Source: Psychrosphaera algicola
Lineage (GTDB): Bacteria; Pseudomonadota; Gammaproteobacteria; Enterobacterales; Alteromonadaceae
DNA: 64,000 nucleotides
Direction: 5' to 3'
Assembly (NCBI RefSeq): GCF_028401425.1
Contig: NZ_JAQOMS010000002.1
Span: 1,984,001-2,048,000, forward strand
The notes under the pieces are model-generated. The model did no database searches. It saw only the letters and a program-made list of their open reading frames with translations, and was not told the DNA's origin. Shown in pieces: positions 10,348 through 19,510 of this stretch (its first letter is position 1; each line of letters starts with the position of its first letter). The translations under genes were made by a program, and so were the position numbers.

Positions 10348-10378
10348 AAAGTGCTCATTTATTCCATTTGAGCACTTT
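10348..10378 (-). terminator. Hairpin after rlmJ
   Basis: AAAGTGCTCA pairs perfectly with TGAGCACTTT (10 bp) 12 bp beyond the rlmJ stop. The T tract is short on both strands, so it may be a weak terminator. Confidence 0.55.
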
Positions 10379-10390
10379 CTAAACATTATT

Positions 10391-11243
10391 CTACTCAGGT
10401 ACTATTTGTTCTGCTCTAAAGTCGTTGTTATCCCCTGGTAGTGTTTTCACAAGATAAGGTAAAACTTCAGCCATTGCCGACGGTAACTTCCAAGGTTGAT
10501 TCACCAAAATCATACCACTGCCGGTCATCCCTCTTTCATGTGAATCTTTAGCAACATTAAATTCATATAACGCGATATTTTTAACACCTGTGCGTTTAAG
10601 ACCCTGCTCAACTTTATCAATCCGGTATCTCTCAACAACTGGATACCAAATTAGAATAACAGCTCCTTTAAATCGCTTTGTGACGTCTTTGACATATTGC
10701 ACCACGCGGTCGTAGTCATCTTTGATTTCATAAGGTGGATCGATTATCACAACGCCACGCTTTTGCGCCGGTGGGAACAAGCCCATGCTTAATTCAAAAC
10801 CATCACCTTTTATCGCTTTTCGGTAACGATTGGGGCGAATAAACTGACGTAATAAATCAAAATCCGTTGGATGAAGTTCATGAAAGAACCCTTTCCCGTC
10901 CATTGGCAGCTGATTAAGAGCAAACCAAGGTGAGCCTGGGTATAACACTAAATCGTCAAAGCCATCTTCTTTATTAAATTTCGCGACTACGTCTAAATAT
11001 TCAGCAACGGCCTTAGGCATGTTTGCACGGTCAGCATTCCAAAGTGGGCCAATGCCCGTTTCAAATTCTTTATTTTTTGAGCAAACTCATCTTCGAGCTT
11101 ATATGCACCTGCGCCAGCATGGTATCAACAACAATATAAGGTCGTTCTTTCTCTCCCATATATTGCAGTACAAACTGAAATATTAGATGTTTTAATACAT
11201 CTGCATGATTTCCCGCATGGAACCCGTGGCGATAACTCAACAT
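10391..11243 (-). CDS. rlmJ: 23S rRNA (adenine-2030-N6)-methyltransferase RlmJ (two frameshifts)
   Basis: RlmJ methylates A2030 of 23S rRNA. The corrected start MLSYRHGFHAGNHADVLKH is the family hallmark. Further on come the SAM-binding DTHAGAG, PGSP, the catalytic motif IDPPYE and NQPWKLP near the end; the terminal IVPE is also typical. Two lost bases break the frame: in GG at plus-strand 11121-11122 (before the HAGAG motif) and in six A of the coding strand at 11073-11078. The corrected length is about 284 residues (280 in E. coli). It diverges from prmA, with 132 bp between the starts. Confidence 0.95.
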
Positions 11244-11375
11244 GAAATTTGTTTTTCCGAAGTAATGACTGACATCGCCATTCTACGTCACTCCATAAAA
11301 AGGAACAATGATAGTGAAACTCTCTGGCAAATTAGGCTAAAATCCAATTTTGTCCAATTAGGAATAAATCAGACT

Positions 11376-12252
11376 ATGGCTTGGGTGCAACTTCGTTTTC
11401 CCGTTAAACAACAACACACAGATGAAATCAGTGACTTCTTAATGGACTTAGGCTGCGTATCTGTCACATTTACAGCCTTAGACGATGAAGCTATTTTTGA
11501 GCTTTTTCAGGTGACAAAAAATATGGCAAATGTCACATTGTGTCGGACTTTTCGACGCCGCCACTGACATGTCACTTATTTCTGCTGCATTAAGCCAACA
11601 TTCCTCATTTGATGTCCCGCCAATTATCACAACCGAGCAAGTCGAAGACAAAGATTGGGAACGCGAATGGATGGACAATTTCCATGCAATGCAATTTGGC
11701 CAACGACTTTGGATTTGCCCTAGCTGGCTCGACATTCCTGATCCAACGGCATGTAATGTCATATTAGACCCTGGTTTAGCCTTCGGCACTGGAACACATG
11801 CAACAACAGCATTATGTCTTGAATGGTTAGAAGGTATGGATTTAACCGGTAAAACGGTATTGGACTTTGGATGTGGCAGTGGCATTTTAGCCATCGCAGC
11901 CTTGAAACTTGGTGCTAAACGCGCCATTGGCATCGATATCGATCCTAAAGCGATAACCGCAAGCCTAGAAAACGCGGTACGTAATAAAGTTGAAGATCAA
12001 ATAGAATTATACTTGCCTGAAGATGCACCGATATTTGAAACCGACGTCATTGTCGCCAATATTCTTGCTGGCCCGTTAAAAGATCTGCAGTCCATAATTG
12101 TAGGTTACGGACATAAAGGTACAGAATTGGCCTTGTCTGGCATTTTAGCAGAGCAGGCAGATTCTGTTGCAGCAGCATATCAGTCGAGTGTTTCGTTAAA
12201 TCCGGTCACGCAACAAGACGAATGGGTTCGAATTGACGGCACGATTACCTAA
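11376..12252 (+). CDS. prmA: Ribosomal protein L11 methyltransferase PrmA (frameshifted)
   Basis: PrmA trimethylates ribosomal protein L11. The N-terminal substrate-recognition domain starts MAWVQLRFPV and the C-terminal SAM domain shows DPGLAFGTGTHATT, VLDFGCGSGILAIAA and the catalytic-loop motif VANILAGPL. The linker EDKDWEREWMDNFH is highly conserved. The frame breaks at a six-A run (11516-11521) before the IWQMSHCVGLFDAATDM part. Rebuilt length is about 292 residues (293 in E. coli). The start was chosen by alignment with the family; the open frame extends 57 codons upstream without resemblance. Confidence 0.95.
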
Positions 12253-12607
12253 AAGACACAATAACGTAAATTAAAATAATTTATTTTTTACATCATTTTT
12301 TTGGCCGAACATTCTGTGTCGGCCAATGTTTTCCCGCCGCTAACCTCTAAGCGATATAAAAGTCAATCATTTCAATCGCTTTTTTCACCCTTTTTCGCTA
12401 ATTCAGAAATGTTTTTTTCGAGTTTTTACTCAATTTTAAATGTCAATAGTTTAGTCCACAAAAATACACAATTTGTTTAAAAAACAACCTTTGATTTTTG
12501 TTAAAAAACAGTAAACTTGCCGCCCTTTTTTTGGTCAGTGACAGAATTGTGACTGAACTTAAAAAACGATTGAACTAATTAAATGCTAAACGAGGTTATG
12601 CGCTTTC
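12253..12607 (+). other. prmA-dusB intergenic region, control region of dusB-fis
   Basis: The 355-bp gap holds a terminator hairpin (12301-12326) and then very AT-rich DNA leading to the dusB start. It must carry the dusB-fis promoter, which in relatives responds to growth phase, but I cannot assign -35/-10 boxes with confidence. Confidence 0.5.
12301..12330 (+). terminator. Terminator after prmA
   Basis: TTGGCCGA and TCGGCCAA form a perfect 8-bp stem around a 10-base loop, followed by TGTTTT and preceded by a T-rich tract, 48 bp after the prmA stop. Confidence 0.7.
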
Positions 12608-13569
12608 ATGCAAATTGGTCCCTACACTCTGGACAACAACTTAATTGTTGCACCAATGGCTGGAGTCACGGATAGACCATTTAGACAGTTATGTCGACGC
12701 ATGGGGGCTGGCCTTGCGGTTTCGGAAATGTTGTCGTCCAATCCACAGGTTTGGAAAACAAGTAAATCGATGAACCGAATGGATCACTTAGGTGAAACCG
12801 GCATTCGAGCGGTGCAAATCGCTGGAGCGGATCCAGACTTAATGGCAGAGGCCGCGGCATATAATGAAAAAATGGCGCGCAAATCATCGACATTAATATG
12901 GGTTGCCCAGCAAAAAAGGTAAATAAAAAGATGGCGGGGTCTGCATTGATGCAATATCCCGACTTGGTTGAACAAATCGTCAAGTCGGTTGTCAAAGCAG
13001 TGAATGTACCTGTCACTTTGAAAACGAGGACTGGCTGGAATACCGATAATCGAAATGGTGTTGAAATTGCCAAAATTGCTGAACGAAATGGAATTCAAAG
13101 TTTAGCAATACACGGCAGAACGCGGGCTTGTATGTATAAAGGCCATGCTGAATACGACATTATTAGAGAAATAAAGGACTACATATCGATTCCGGTTATT
13201 GCTAATGGTGATATCGATTCACCAGAAAAGGCAAAGGAAGTCTTGGAATATACAAACGCAGATGGGCTAATGATTGGCCGAGCTGCACAAGGTCGTCCCT
13301 GGATTTTCAGAGAAATTGACCATTATTTACGAACTGGCGAGTATCTCGCTGCCCCTGACAAAGAGGAAGTTCGAGGCATCTTGTTGGAGCATGTGATAAA
13401 CCTGCATCAACTTTATGGCGAAGTACTGGGACCCCGAATTGCGCGTAAGCACGTTGGGTGGTACTTGCAAGACCAAGACACGGATAAGTCTTTTAGAAAG
13501 TTATTTAACGCTATCGAATCTGGCAATGAACAGTTAGATGCATTAAATAAGTATTTCGAATTTGAATAG
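12608..13569 (+). CDS. dusB: tRNA-dihydrouridine synthase DusB (frameshifted)
   Basis: DusB is a flavoenzyme that reduces specific uridines in the tRNA D-loop. Visible motifs are APMAGVTDRPFR at the FMN-binding start, the catalytic-Cys region NMGCPAKKV, VTLKTRTGW, AIHGRTRACMYKG and NGDIDSPEKA plus GLMIGRAAQGRPW at the phosphate site. One G is missing around 12874-12875 (ATGGCGC for ATGGGCGC), which splits the frame just before the catalytic region. The corrected length of about 320 residues equals that of E. coli DusB. It forms the classical dusB-fis operon. Confidence 0.96.
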
Positions 13570-13638
13570 GAAAGCCCATTCGCTTTTGAATGTCGCTTTG
13601 AGTCTTAACCTTATTTTAATGATAGAGAAATAATAAAC

Positions 13639-13928
13639 ATGTTTGACCAAAACGTAGCAACACCGTTTATAACGAACGCACACATCCAAACGGCTGACAA
13701 GCCTCAGCCTCTACGTAACGAAGTAAAAAAGCGGTACGTAACTATTTACAAACGTTAAATGGTCAAGATTCTACCGATGTTTATGACTTGGTTTTATCAG
13801 AATTAGAAAAGCCATTATTGGAAGAGATCATGACTTACACTCGCGGTAATCAGACTCGTGCAGCCAATATGTTGGGCATTAACCGTGGTACTTTACGTAA
13901 GAAGTTAAAGAAATACGGAATGAACTAA
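13639..13928 (+). CDS. fis: DNA-binding protein Fis (frameshifted)
   Basis: Fis is the nucleoid protein and growth-phase regulator of rRNA promoters, recombination and many other genes. The N terminus MFDQNVATPF and the C-terminal helix-turn-helix NQTRAANMLGINRGTLRKKL are unmistakable. One A is missing from the run at 13725-13730, so the raw frame stops early; corrected, the protein has 96 residues (98 in E. coli). A break in so central a gene argues for sequence error, not loss. It lies 69 bp after dusB and ends just before a strong terminator. Confidence 0.96.
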
Positions 13929-13947
13929 TCTCCCTTGGGAGAACATT

Positions 13948-13970
13948 AAAAGCACCCTCGGGTGCTTTTT
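13948..13970 (+). terminator. Terminator of the dusB-fis operon
   Basis: AGCACCC and GGGTGCT form a 7-bp stem with a two-base loop, extended by A/T pairs and followed by TTTTT. The 53-bp repeat array begins at the very next base. Confidence 0.92.
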
Positions 13971-14210
13971 ACTTACAGGGACGTAAGTATGCCGGGCCTT
14001 CAGGGATGAAGATTAGACCGGCGACTTACAGGGACGTAAGTATGCCGGGCCTTCAGGGATGAAGATTAGACCGGCGACTTACAGGGACGTAAGTATGCCG
14101 GGCCTTCAGGGATGAAGATTAGACCGGCGACTTACAGGGACGTAAGTATGCCGGGCCTTCAGGGATGAAGATTAGACCGGCGACTTACAGGGATGTAAGT
14201 ATGCCGGGCC
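13971..14210 (+). repeat. 53-bp tandem repeat, 4.5 copies, possible CsrA-binding RNA
   Basis: Four identical 53-bp units start at 13971, 14024, 14077 and 14130; a fifth (14183-14210) is cut after 28 bp and differs by one base. Each unit holds two small inverted repeats, CTTAC-AGGGAC-GTAAG and CTTCA-GGGA-TGAAG, and GCCGG...CCGGC encloses the second. Read as plus-strand RNA this gives nine hairpins with GGGA in the loop, in the context CAGGGAYG. That matches the CsrA consensus core CARGGAUG, and in the fifth copy UACAGGGAUGU agrees with the full consensus. There is no long open frame. It may be a CsrB-like sponge RNA or simply an amplified extragenic palindrome. Confidence 0.9.
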
Positions 14211-14337
14211 TAATTTGGCGCTCTTTAACGAGAGTTAGTGGCAAAGTACTAAGTTAAAAGTAAAAGGACAGTTTTAAAAACAAATTATTACGTAAAAATA
14301 GGTATGGTTTGTTACTAGGAAGTCTAGTTTAAAACTG

Positions 14338-14382
14338 AGCTGGTTTAAGTTTCGCGACAATAATTAAGCCAGCTAACTTTTT
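14338..14382 (+). terminator. Terminator-like hairpin between the repeat array and purH
   Basis: AGCTGGTTTAA pairs with TTAAGCCAGCT (11 bp with one G-U pair) across a 15-base loop, followed by AACTTTTTA. On the plus strand it would end a transcript of about 400 bases covering the whole array, close to the size of known CsrB RNAs. Confidence 0.55.
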
Positions 14383-14453
14383 ACACACCAATTTCTTTAC
14401 GGTTGTGGTTACGACCATGACTTTAATCAACCAAGCTAAGGTATATTGATTCA

Positions 14454-16046
14454 ATGGATACATTACGACCTGTTCGCCGCGCTCTAGTCAGCGTGTCCGA
14501 CAAAACTGGTATAGTAGAATTCGCGCGTAAGTTAGCCTCTCACGGCGTTGAAATATTGTCTACGGGCGGCACATTCAAACTACTCACCGAAAATGGCGTA
14601 AACGCAATTGAAGTTTCCAATCACACTGGTTTTCCAGAAATGATGGACGGTCGTGTTAAGACGCTTCACCCTAAGATCCACGGTGGCATTCTAGGCCGTC
14701 GCGGTACCGATGATGCGGTAATGACTGAACACGACATTGCACCTATAGATATGGTTGTTGTAAACCTATATCCGTTTGCAAACACAGTTGCAAATCCAGA
14801 TTGCACAATGGAAGATGCGGTAGAAAACATCGACATTGGCGGACCGACAATGGTTCGTTCTGCAGCAAAAAATCACAAAGACGTTACGATTGTTGTAAAT
14901 GCCAAAGACTACGACCGTATTTCTGCTGAACTTGACGCCAACCAAGGTGCGACATCGTTTGAAACTCGTTTCGACCTAGCAATCGCAGCGTTTGAACATA
15001 CTTCTCGTTATGACGGTATGATTGCAAACTACTTTGGCAAAATGGTTCCTGATTATTCAGACAATGCCGACGAAGTTGAAGACTCTAAATTCCCTCGCAC
15101 CTATAACATGCAATTCACTAAGAAATTAGAAATGCGTTATGGCGAAAACAGCCACCAAGATGCAGCCTTTTATGTTGAAAACGACATTGAAGAAGCATCG
15201 GTAGCAACAGCAACACAACTCCAAGGTAAAGCGTTGTCTTATAACAACATCGCTGATACCGACGCCGCTCTTGAGTGTGTAAAAGAATTCACGCGCCCAG
15301 CTTGTGTCATCGTTAAACACGCAAACCCTTGTGGTGTTGCTGTTAACGATACCATTTTAGAAGCGTATGACCGTGCTCACAAAACTGACCCTACGTCAGC
15401 GTTTGGTGGCATCATTGCATTTAACCGCGAGTTAGATGCAGATACTGCTGAAGCGATTATTTCACGCCAATTTGTTGAAGTAATTATCGCGCCTAAAATC
15501 TCTGCAGAAGCTGCACAAATTGTTTCTGCGAAACAAAATGTTCGACTTTTAGAAACAGGCGAATGGGGAACTAAAACAACTCAACCTGACATTAAACGTG
15601 TTAATGGAGGTTTGTTAGTTCAAGACCGTGACCAAGGTATGGTTGCTCAAGACGAGCTTAAAGTTGTTTCTAAAGTACAACCAACTGAAGCCCAACTTAA
15701 AGACTTAATGTTCTGCTGGAAAGTGGCGAAGTTTGTTAAATCTAACGCTATTGTATACGCCAACGAAGAAATGACTGTTGGTGTGGGCGCAGGACAAATG
15801 AGCCGTGTTTATTCAGCTAAAATTGCTGGGATCAAAGCCGCTGATGAAAACTTAGTTGTTGAAGGTTCAGTTATGGCCTCTGACGCATTCTTCCCGTTCC
15901 GTGACGGTATCGATGCTGCTGCAGCTGCAGGCATTAAAGCAATCATCCAGCCGGGTGGGTCAATGCGCGACGACGAAGTTATCGCTGCTGCTGACGAACA
16001 TGGAATTGCAATGGTATTTACTGGCATGCGTCACTTCCGCCACTAA
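14454..16046 (+). CDS. purH: Bifunctional AICAR transformylase / IMP cyclohydrolase
   Basis: PurH carries out the last two steps of IMP synthesis. The N-terminal MGS-like cyclohydrolase domain shows ALVSVSDKTGI, STGGT and GRVKTLHPKIHGG; the C-terminal transformylase domain shows the catalytic KHANPCGVAV, SAFGGIIAFNRELD and VGVGAGQMSRV, ending MVFTGMRHFRH. The 530-residue frame is intact and matches the family (529 in E. coli). It stands alone, with purD about 5.5 kb away on the opposite strand. No clear PurR operator is visible upstream. Confidence 0.98.
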   Translation: MDTLRPVRRALVSVSDKTGIVEFARKLASHGVEILSTGGTFKLLTENGVNAIEVSNHTGFPEMMDGRVKTLHPKIHGGILGRRGTDDAVMTEHDIAPIDMVVVNLYPFANTVANPDCTMEDAVENIDIGGPTMVRSAAKNHKDVTIVVNAKDYDRISAELDANQGATSFETRFDLAIAAFEHTSRYDGMIANYFGKMVPDYSDNADEVEDSKFPRTYNMQFTKKLEMRYGENSHQDAAFYVENDIEEASVATATQLQGKALSYNNIADTDAALECVKEFTRPACVIVKHANPCGVAVNDTILEAYDRAHKTDPTSAFGGIIAFNRELDADTAEAIISRQFVEVIIAPKISAEAAQIVSAKQNVRLLETGEWGTKTTQPDIKRVNGGLLVQDRDQGMVAQDELKVVSKVQPTEAQLKDLMFCWKVAKFVKSNAIVYANEEMTVGVGAGQMSRVYSAKIAGIKAADENLVVEGSVMASDAFFPFRDGIDAAAAAGIKAIIQPGGSMRDDEVIAAADEHGIAMVFTGMRHFRH

Positions 16047-16065
16047 ATTCTAGGATATTGATATT

Positions 16066-16094
16066 AAAAGCCGAACAACCGTTCGGCTTTTTTT
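16066..16094 (+). terminator. Terminator of purH
   Basis: AAAAGCCGAAC and GTTCGGCTTTT pair across an AACC loop, followed by a run of T, 20 bp after the purH stop. Confidence 0.93.
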
Positions 16095-16164
16095 GTTCAA
16101 TTAGTTTCTGTTGCTAATCCCACCGACTAATTTGTTAATCCCACTTTCCTAATGTAATGTTCCG

Positions 16165-17249
16165 CTAACTTTTTACTAGCGTATTTGAAACACATTGAGT
16201 TTGTAAAAATAAAGGCAAGTTATAAATATCCGCCACTTCTTCAAGACTGTATAAACATATTTGCATCCAATGTCTCGACACTAGGTATTTAGGCTCATAA
16301 TAGAGCGAATAGCCTTTATCCAATAGTGAATCTGCAAGCTCAATAATGTCGATATCTGAGGGTATCGCAATGGTGAATATACAACTTAGATTGTCATTAT
16401 TCTCTGCGACGACCGTTATGCCTAAAGCCTTTAATCTAGAAAATAAGTAAGCACTTGCTTCGGCAATTATTTGGTATTTCGATTGCCAGTCGGTTGTTGT
16501 CAACGCGTTATTAAAGGCCCTCAATAAATTGGAGCTTAAAGTAAACGGTATCCCACCCCGTTGAGCGTACAAAGATAGATCTAAATACGCAGGTAACATC
16601 CTATTATTTAAAAATTCACCATGTTCCCGCGCCACAAACGCCAAACCAGAATACGAACCAATCCCTTTGCCACTAGAGCCTGATACTAAATAGGCACCAT
16701 CAAAATTAGTTTCTTCACTCCCTAGTAAACTAATGGCGTCAATGCAGCATTTAACATCATAACTTAAACACAGGTTGAGCAATTTTCTGTAGGGGTTTTT
16801 AACACCAGTGGACGTTTCTAACCCTACAAACCAAAGCCACCCAAGTGCTTTATCGGAAGTTAATACTTTTTCAATTTCAGGCAGATCAAATTGTTGCCCC
16901 CAATCGACTTTAAGCAGTTCAAACTCCAAGCCCCAGCGTCTAGCTTGCTCTGCAAGTCGTTCGCCAAATTCGCCATTAACTAAAATGACGCCTCTTTTTG
17001 CAGTTGTTGTATTTGGCCCGCGACCAAATCGTTTGCTAATGTCCCAGAACCTTGAACAATATAGGCTTCTGGCATAGCAGTTTGCTCACATATTTTAGCA
17101 ATTGTATGTTCATACAGATCTAAAAAGCAGGCGCTTCGATGGGAAATAGGTTCTAAAGACAAAGCGTTGCTGACATTTTCCGATATTTCTACAGGCCCAG
17201 GGTGCAAGTTCAGCTTTTTGTGTTTTGACGTTTTGATATTGTTAAGCAT
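16165..17249 (-). CDS. Class V PLP-dependent aminotransferase (frameshifted)
   Basis: The fold resembles the alanine-glyoxylate / 2-aminoethylphosphonate aminotransferase group. The N terminus has LNLHPGPVEIS (substrate loop) and QGSGTLANDLV; the middle has KCCIDAISLLGS and the PLP-lysine region SGSSGKGIGSYSG. One base is missing from a five-A run of the coding strand (16995-16999); corrected, QKRGVILVNGEFGERL becomes continuous. About 361 residues from the Met at 17249. The gene overlaps the GNAT gene by 40 bp in another frame, next to a six-A run; one more lost A there would make a single GNAT-aminotransferase fusion. The substrate is unknown. Confidence 0.8.
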
Positions 17250-17767
17250 TGTCGCCAACGATAAGTATTTTTTAGTGTTAAATACATCGGTTGGTATTGA
17301 GCACAAGTTGTTCCTACTGTCGGCCCAAATGATACAAAGCCCATTCGACGATACAGACGAGCCTCTCGTAATGTAGCAGAAATTAATGCAATGTCCTGTC
17401 CCTGCCCAGCATAATGAGTCGATAATTTTTCGATCAAAATTCCGCAAACTTTAGTTTTACGGTAACTCGGGTCCACCGCTAATAGTCTAACTTCGACAGG
17501 CTGACTATTTAATGGCAATAAACTATCTAACCCTTCAATTTTTATATCGAGTGAAAATGGCCTTTGCGTTCGGCCTGCGATCATCGCAACCAATTGGCTG
17601 CCGTTTTTGCAAATAAAATAGGTATTTTCAAGATGAAACTTATCGACTAGTTTGCCCTCTGGGTTTCTCTCATGCTGTGGGATCTCTTCGACAAACGTTA
17701 GATAGTTTAGCTTATGAATTGCTTCAAATTCCTCGGCGGTTTCAGCTATTTTATACTCTAACTTCAA
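17210..17767 (-). CDS. GNAT-family N-acetyltransferase, possibly fused to the aminotransferase
   Basis: The protein shows a GNAT fold: a strand with VEVRLLAVDPSYRKTKV leading to the acetyl-CoA loop, then ISATLREARLYRRMGFVSFGP in the C-terminal part. The annotated stop follows a six-A run close to 17270. With one extra A the frame passes straight into the aminotransferase (LTLKKYLSLATMLNNIKTSK), giving one protein of about 534 residues. The C-terminal 25 or so residues of the raw frame look non-native. Either a coupled gene pair or a fusion enzyme is possible. The start has a good GGAGGA about 7 bases upstream. Confidence 0.72.
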   Translation of the reverse strand: MKLEYKIAETAEEFEAIHKLNYLTFVEEIPQHERNPEGKLVDKFHLENTYFICKNGSQLVAMIAGRTQRPFSLDIKIEGLDSLLPLNSQPVEVRLLAVDPSYRKTKVCGILIEKLSTHYAGQGQDIALISATLREARLYRRMGFVSFGPTVGTTCAQYQPMYLTLKNTYRWRQCLTISKRQNTKS

Positions 17768-17987
17768 TGTTCATCCTCCTAATTTTGTTGTACTTTCGAC
17801 TCATCAGGAAATAAAAAGTTCTCGGTTACCAAGTTTTATCCTGAGAAAAGTTAGCTTACATACTAATACCACTGCTCCTAATTGTAACCTAACCATAATT
17901 GATGTTTTCTAACGAGACATAAACAATTGGTAATGCGACCTAAGCCAGATATACTAAAATCTAATCACGCTACCCAATGAGGCTACC

Positions 17988-18473
17988 ATGCAATATAACA
18001 CTTCTGAACTATGTGATATGTACACAGAGCAGGTTGATGTCGTCGATCCTATCTTTGAACAATACGGTGGACTGACTTCATTTGGTGGTCAAGTTCGCAC
18101 CATCAAGTGCTTTGAAGACAACGCTCTTATATTAAACGTTGTCTCGACAGACGGCACAGGCAAGGTACTCGTCATCGACGGTGGTGGTTCAACTCGACGT
18201 GCATTGATTGATGCAGAAATTGCAGAATTAGCCGCAGAAAATAATTGGGAAGGCATCATTTGTAACGGCAGTATCCGTGAAGTTGACGCCTTAGAAGACA
18301 TCAATATTGGTGTTGTCGCATTAAATTCAATTCCGGTTGGTGCGGACGATCAGGGCATTGGTGAGGACGATATTGCCATTAATTTTGCCGGTGTCACATT
18401 TTTACCAGACGATCATCTTTATGCCGACAGTACTGGTATCATTTTAAGTCCAGAACCACTTGATATTGAATAA
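17988..18473 (+). CDS. rraA: Ribonuclease E activity regulator RraA
   Basis: RraA binds and inhibits the endoribonuclease RNase E, changing mRNA decay broadly. The 161-residue frame is intact and matches E. coli RraA (161) along its length: NTSELCDMYTEQVDVVDP, TSFGGQVRTIKCFEDN, VLVIDGGGSTRRALIDAE and GVTFLPDDHLYADSTGIILS. The stop is separated from the arginase-family gene by two bases, so the two are probably an operon. Confidence 0.97.
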   Translation: MQYNTSELCDMYTEQVDVVDPIFEQYGGLTSFGGQVRTIKCFEDNALILNVVSTDGTGKVLVIDGGGSTRRALIDAEIAELAAENNWEGIICNGSIREVDALEDINIGVVALNSIPVGADDQGIGEDDIAINFAGVTFLPDDHLYADSTGIILSPEPLDIE

Positions 18474-18475
18474 GA

Positions 18476-19495
18476 ATGTCGTATCCGATAGCGCTAACTA
18501 CTGATGCTGATCTAACACGGTTTAAACAAAAGCGACTTGGTGAATCCCACGTCGCTGACGTTATTTCAATACCGAGCGATTTGGATTTGCTTAGTACGCT
18601 AAATCAGGCAAAGTTAGATGGTGTTACAACTGTCTTTGTTGGCGTGCCAGAAGACATTGGACCTAGAGCAAACTGTGGCAATGGCGGTGCGGATAAAGGC
18701 TGGCCGGCTTTTTTAAATGTACTGTTAAATCAGCAAGCCAATCAGATGTTTGACTGGTCAAAATGTTTGTTATTAGGCCATGTTGTGGTGAATGATTTTT
18801 TAGCCAAAAGTCATCTTGATCCTAGTTTAAGCAATCTTCGACAGCTCTGTGCCGATATTGATACTCGCGTAAAAGAGGTGTTAACCCCTATTTTTGATTT
18901 AGACTTTAACCTCGTGGTGATTGGTGGTGGCCATAATAATGCCTATCCAATCTTAACGTCGTTAAGTACCAGTGCGAAGTCTCAAGTGAGCTGTGTCAAC
19001 CTTGACCCGCACGCTGATTTCAGAAACCAAGAAGGCCGACATTCTGGCAATCCTTTTCGATATGCTTTTGCCGATGGCATTTTAGCTGGCTATCATGTAT
19101 TTGGTTTACACGAGCAAAAAAATAATCAGGATACGTTAACCGAACTAAGTAAAGCTGGTTTTAGTTATACGAGCTATCAATCGTTGTTTATTCGCCAAGA
19201 TCAATCTATTGAAGATTCAATGCAACAAGCCCTTGTTCAACACCAAACATTAGGTTTACCTTCCGGTGTTGAGCTCGATATCGATGCTATTAAATATGCC
19301 GCAGCAAGTGCGTTTAGCGTTTCAGGATTTACATTAGAGCAAGCGGCACGTTATGTGTTCAAAATGAGCAGTAACGATACAAATCGCTACTTACATATTT
19401 GTGAGTCCGCGCCGACAGATACGCAACAAAATGAAGCAGGACAAGCAATCATGCAACTGGTATACAGCTACTTAATTGCCAAACACCCAAGTTAA
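18476..19495 (+). CDS. Arginase/agmatinase/formimidoylglutamase family hydrolase
   Basis: The ureohydrolase fold is shown by the metal-binding motifs VVIGGGHNNAYP, NLDPHADFRN and SGVELDIDAIK, each carrying expected His/Asp ligands of the binuclear manganese site, though the second reads DPHAD in place of the usual DAHxD. At 339 residues it fits formimidoylglutamase (HutG) or a related amidinohydrolase; substrate cannot be read from sequence. No other hut genes are near. It follows rraA by two bases. Confidence 0.85.
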   Translation: MSYPIALTTDADLTRFKQKRLGESHVADVISIPSDLDLLSTLNQAKLDGVTTVFVGVPEDIGPRANCGNGGADKGWPAFLNVLLNQQANQMFDWSKCLLLGHVVVNDFLAKSHLDPSLSNLRQLCADIDTRVKEVLTPIFDLDFNLVVIGGGHNNAYPILTSLSTSAKSQVSCVNLDPHADFRNQEGRHSGNPFRYAFADGILAGYHVFGLHEQKNNQDTLTELSKAGFSYTSYQSLFIRQDQSIEDSMQQALVQHQTLGLPSGVELDIDAIKYAAASAFSVSGFTLEQAARYVFKMSSNDTNRYLHICESAPTDTQQNEAGQAIMQLVYSYLIAKHPS

Positions 19496-19510
19496 TATTG
19501 AGGTTTCGTC

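Noticed and set aside
11205..11375. N-terminal extension of prmA
   Set aside because: It overlaps the rlmJ start region on the other strand and does not resemble PrmA, whose usual start is at 11376.
13971..14210. CRISPR array
   Set aside because: The 53-bp units are continuous with no unique spacers, and there are no cas genes nearby.
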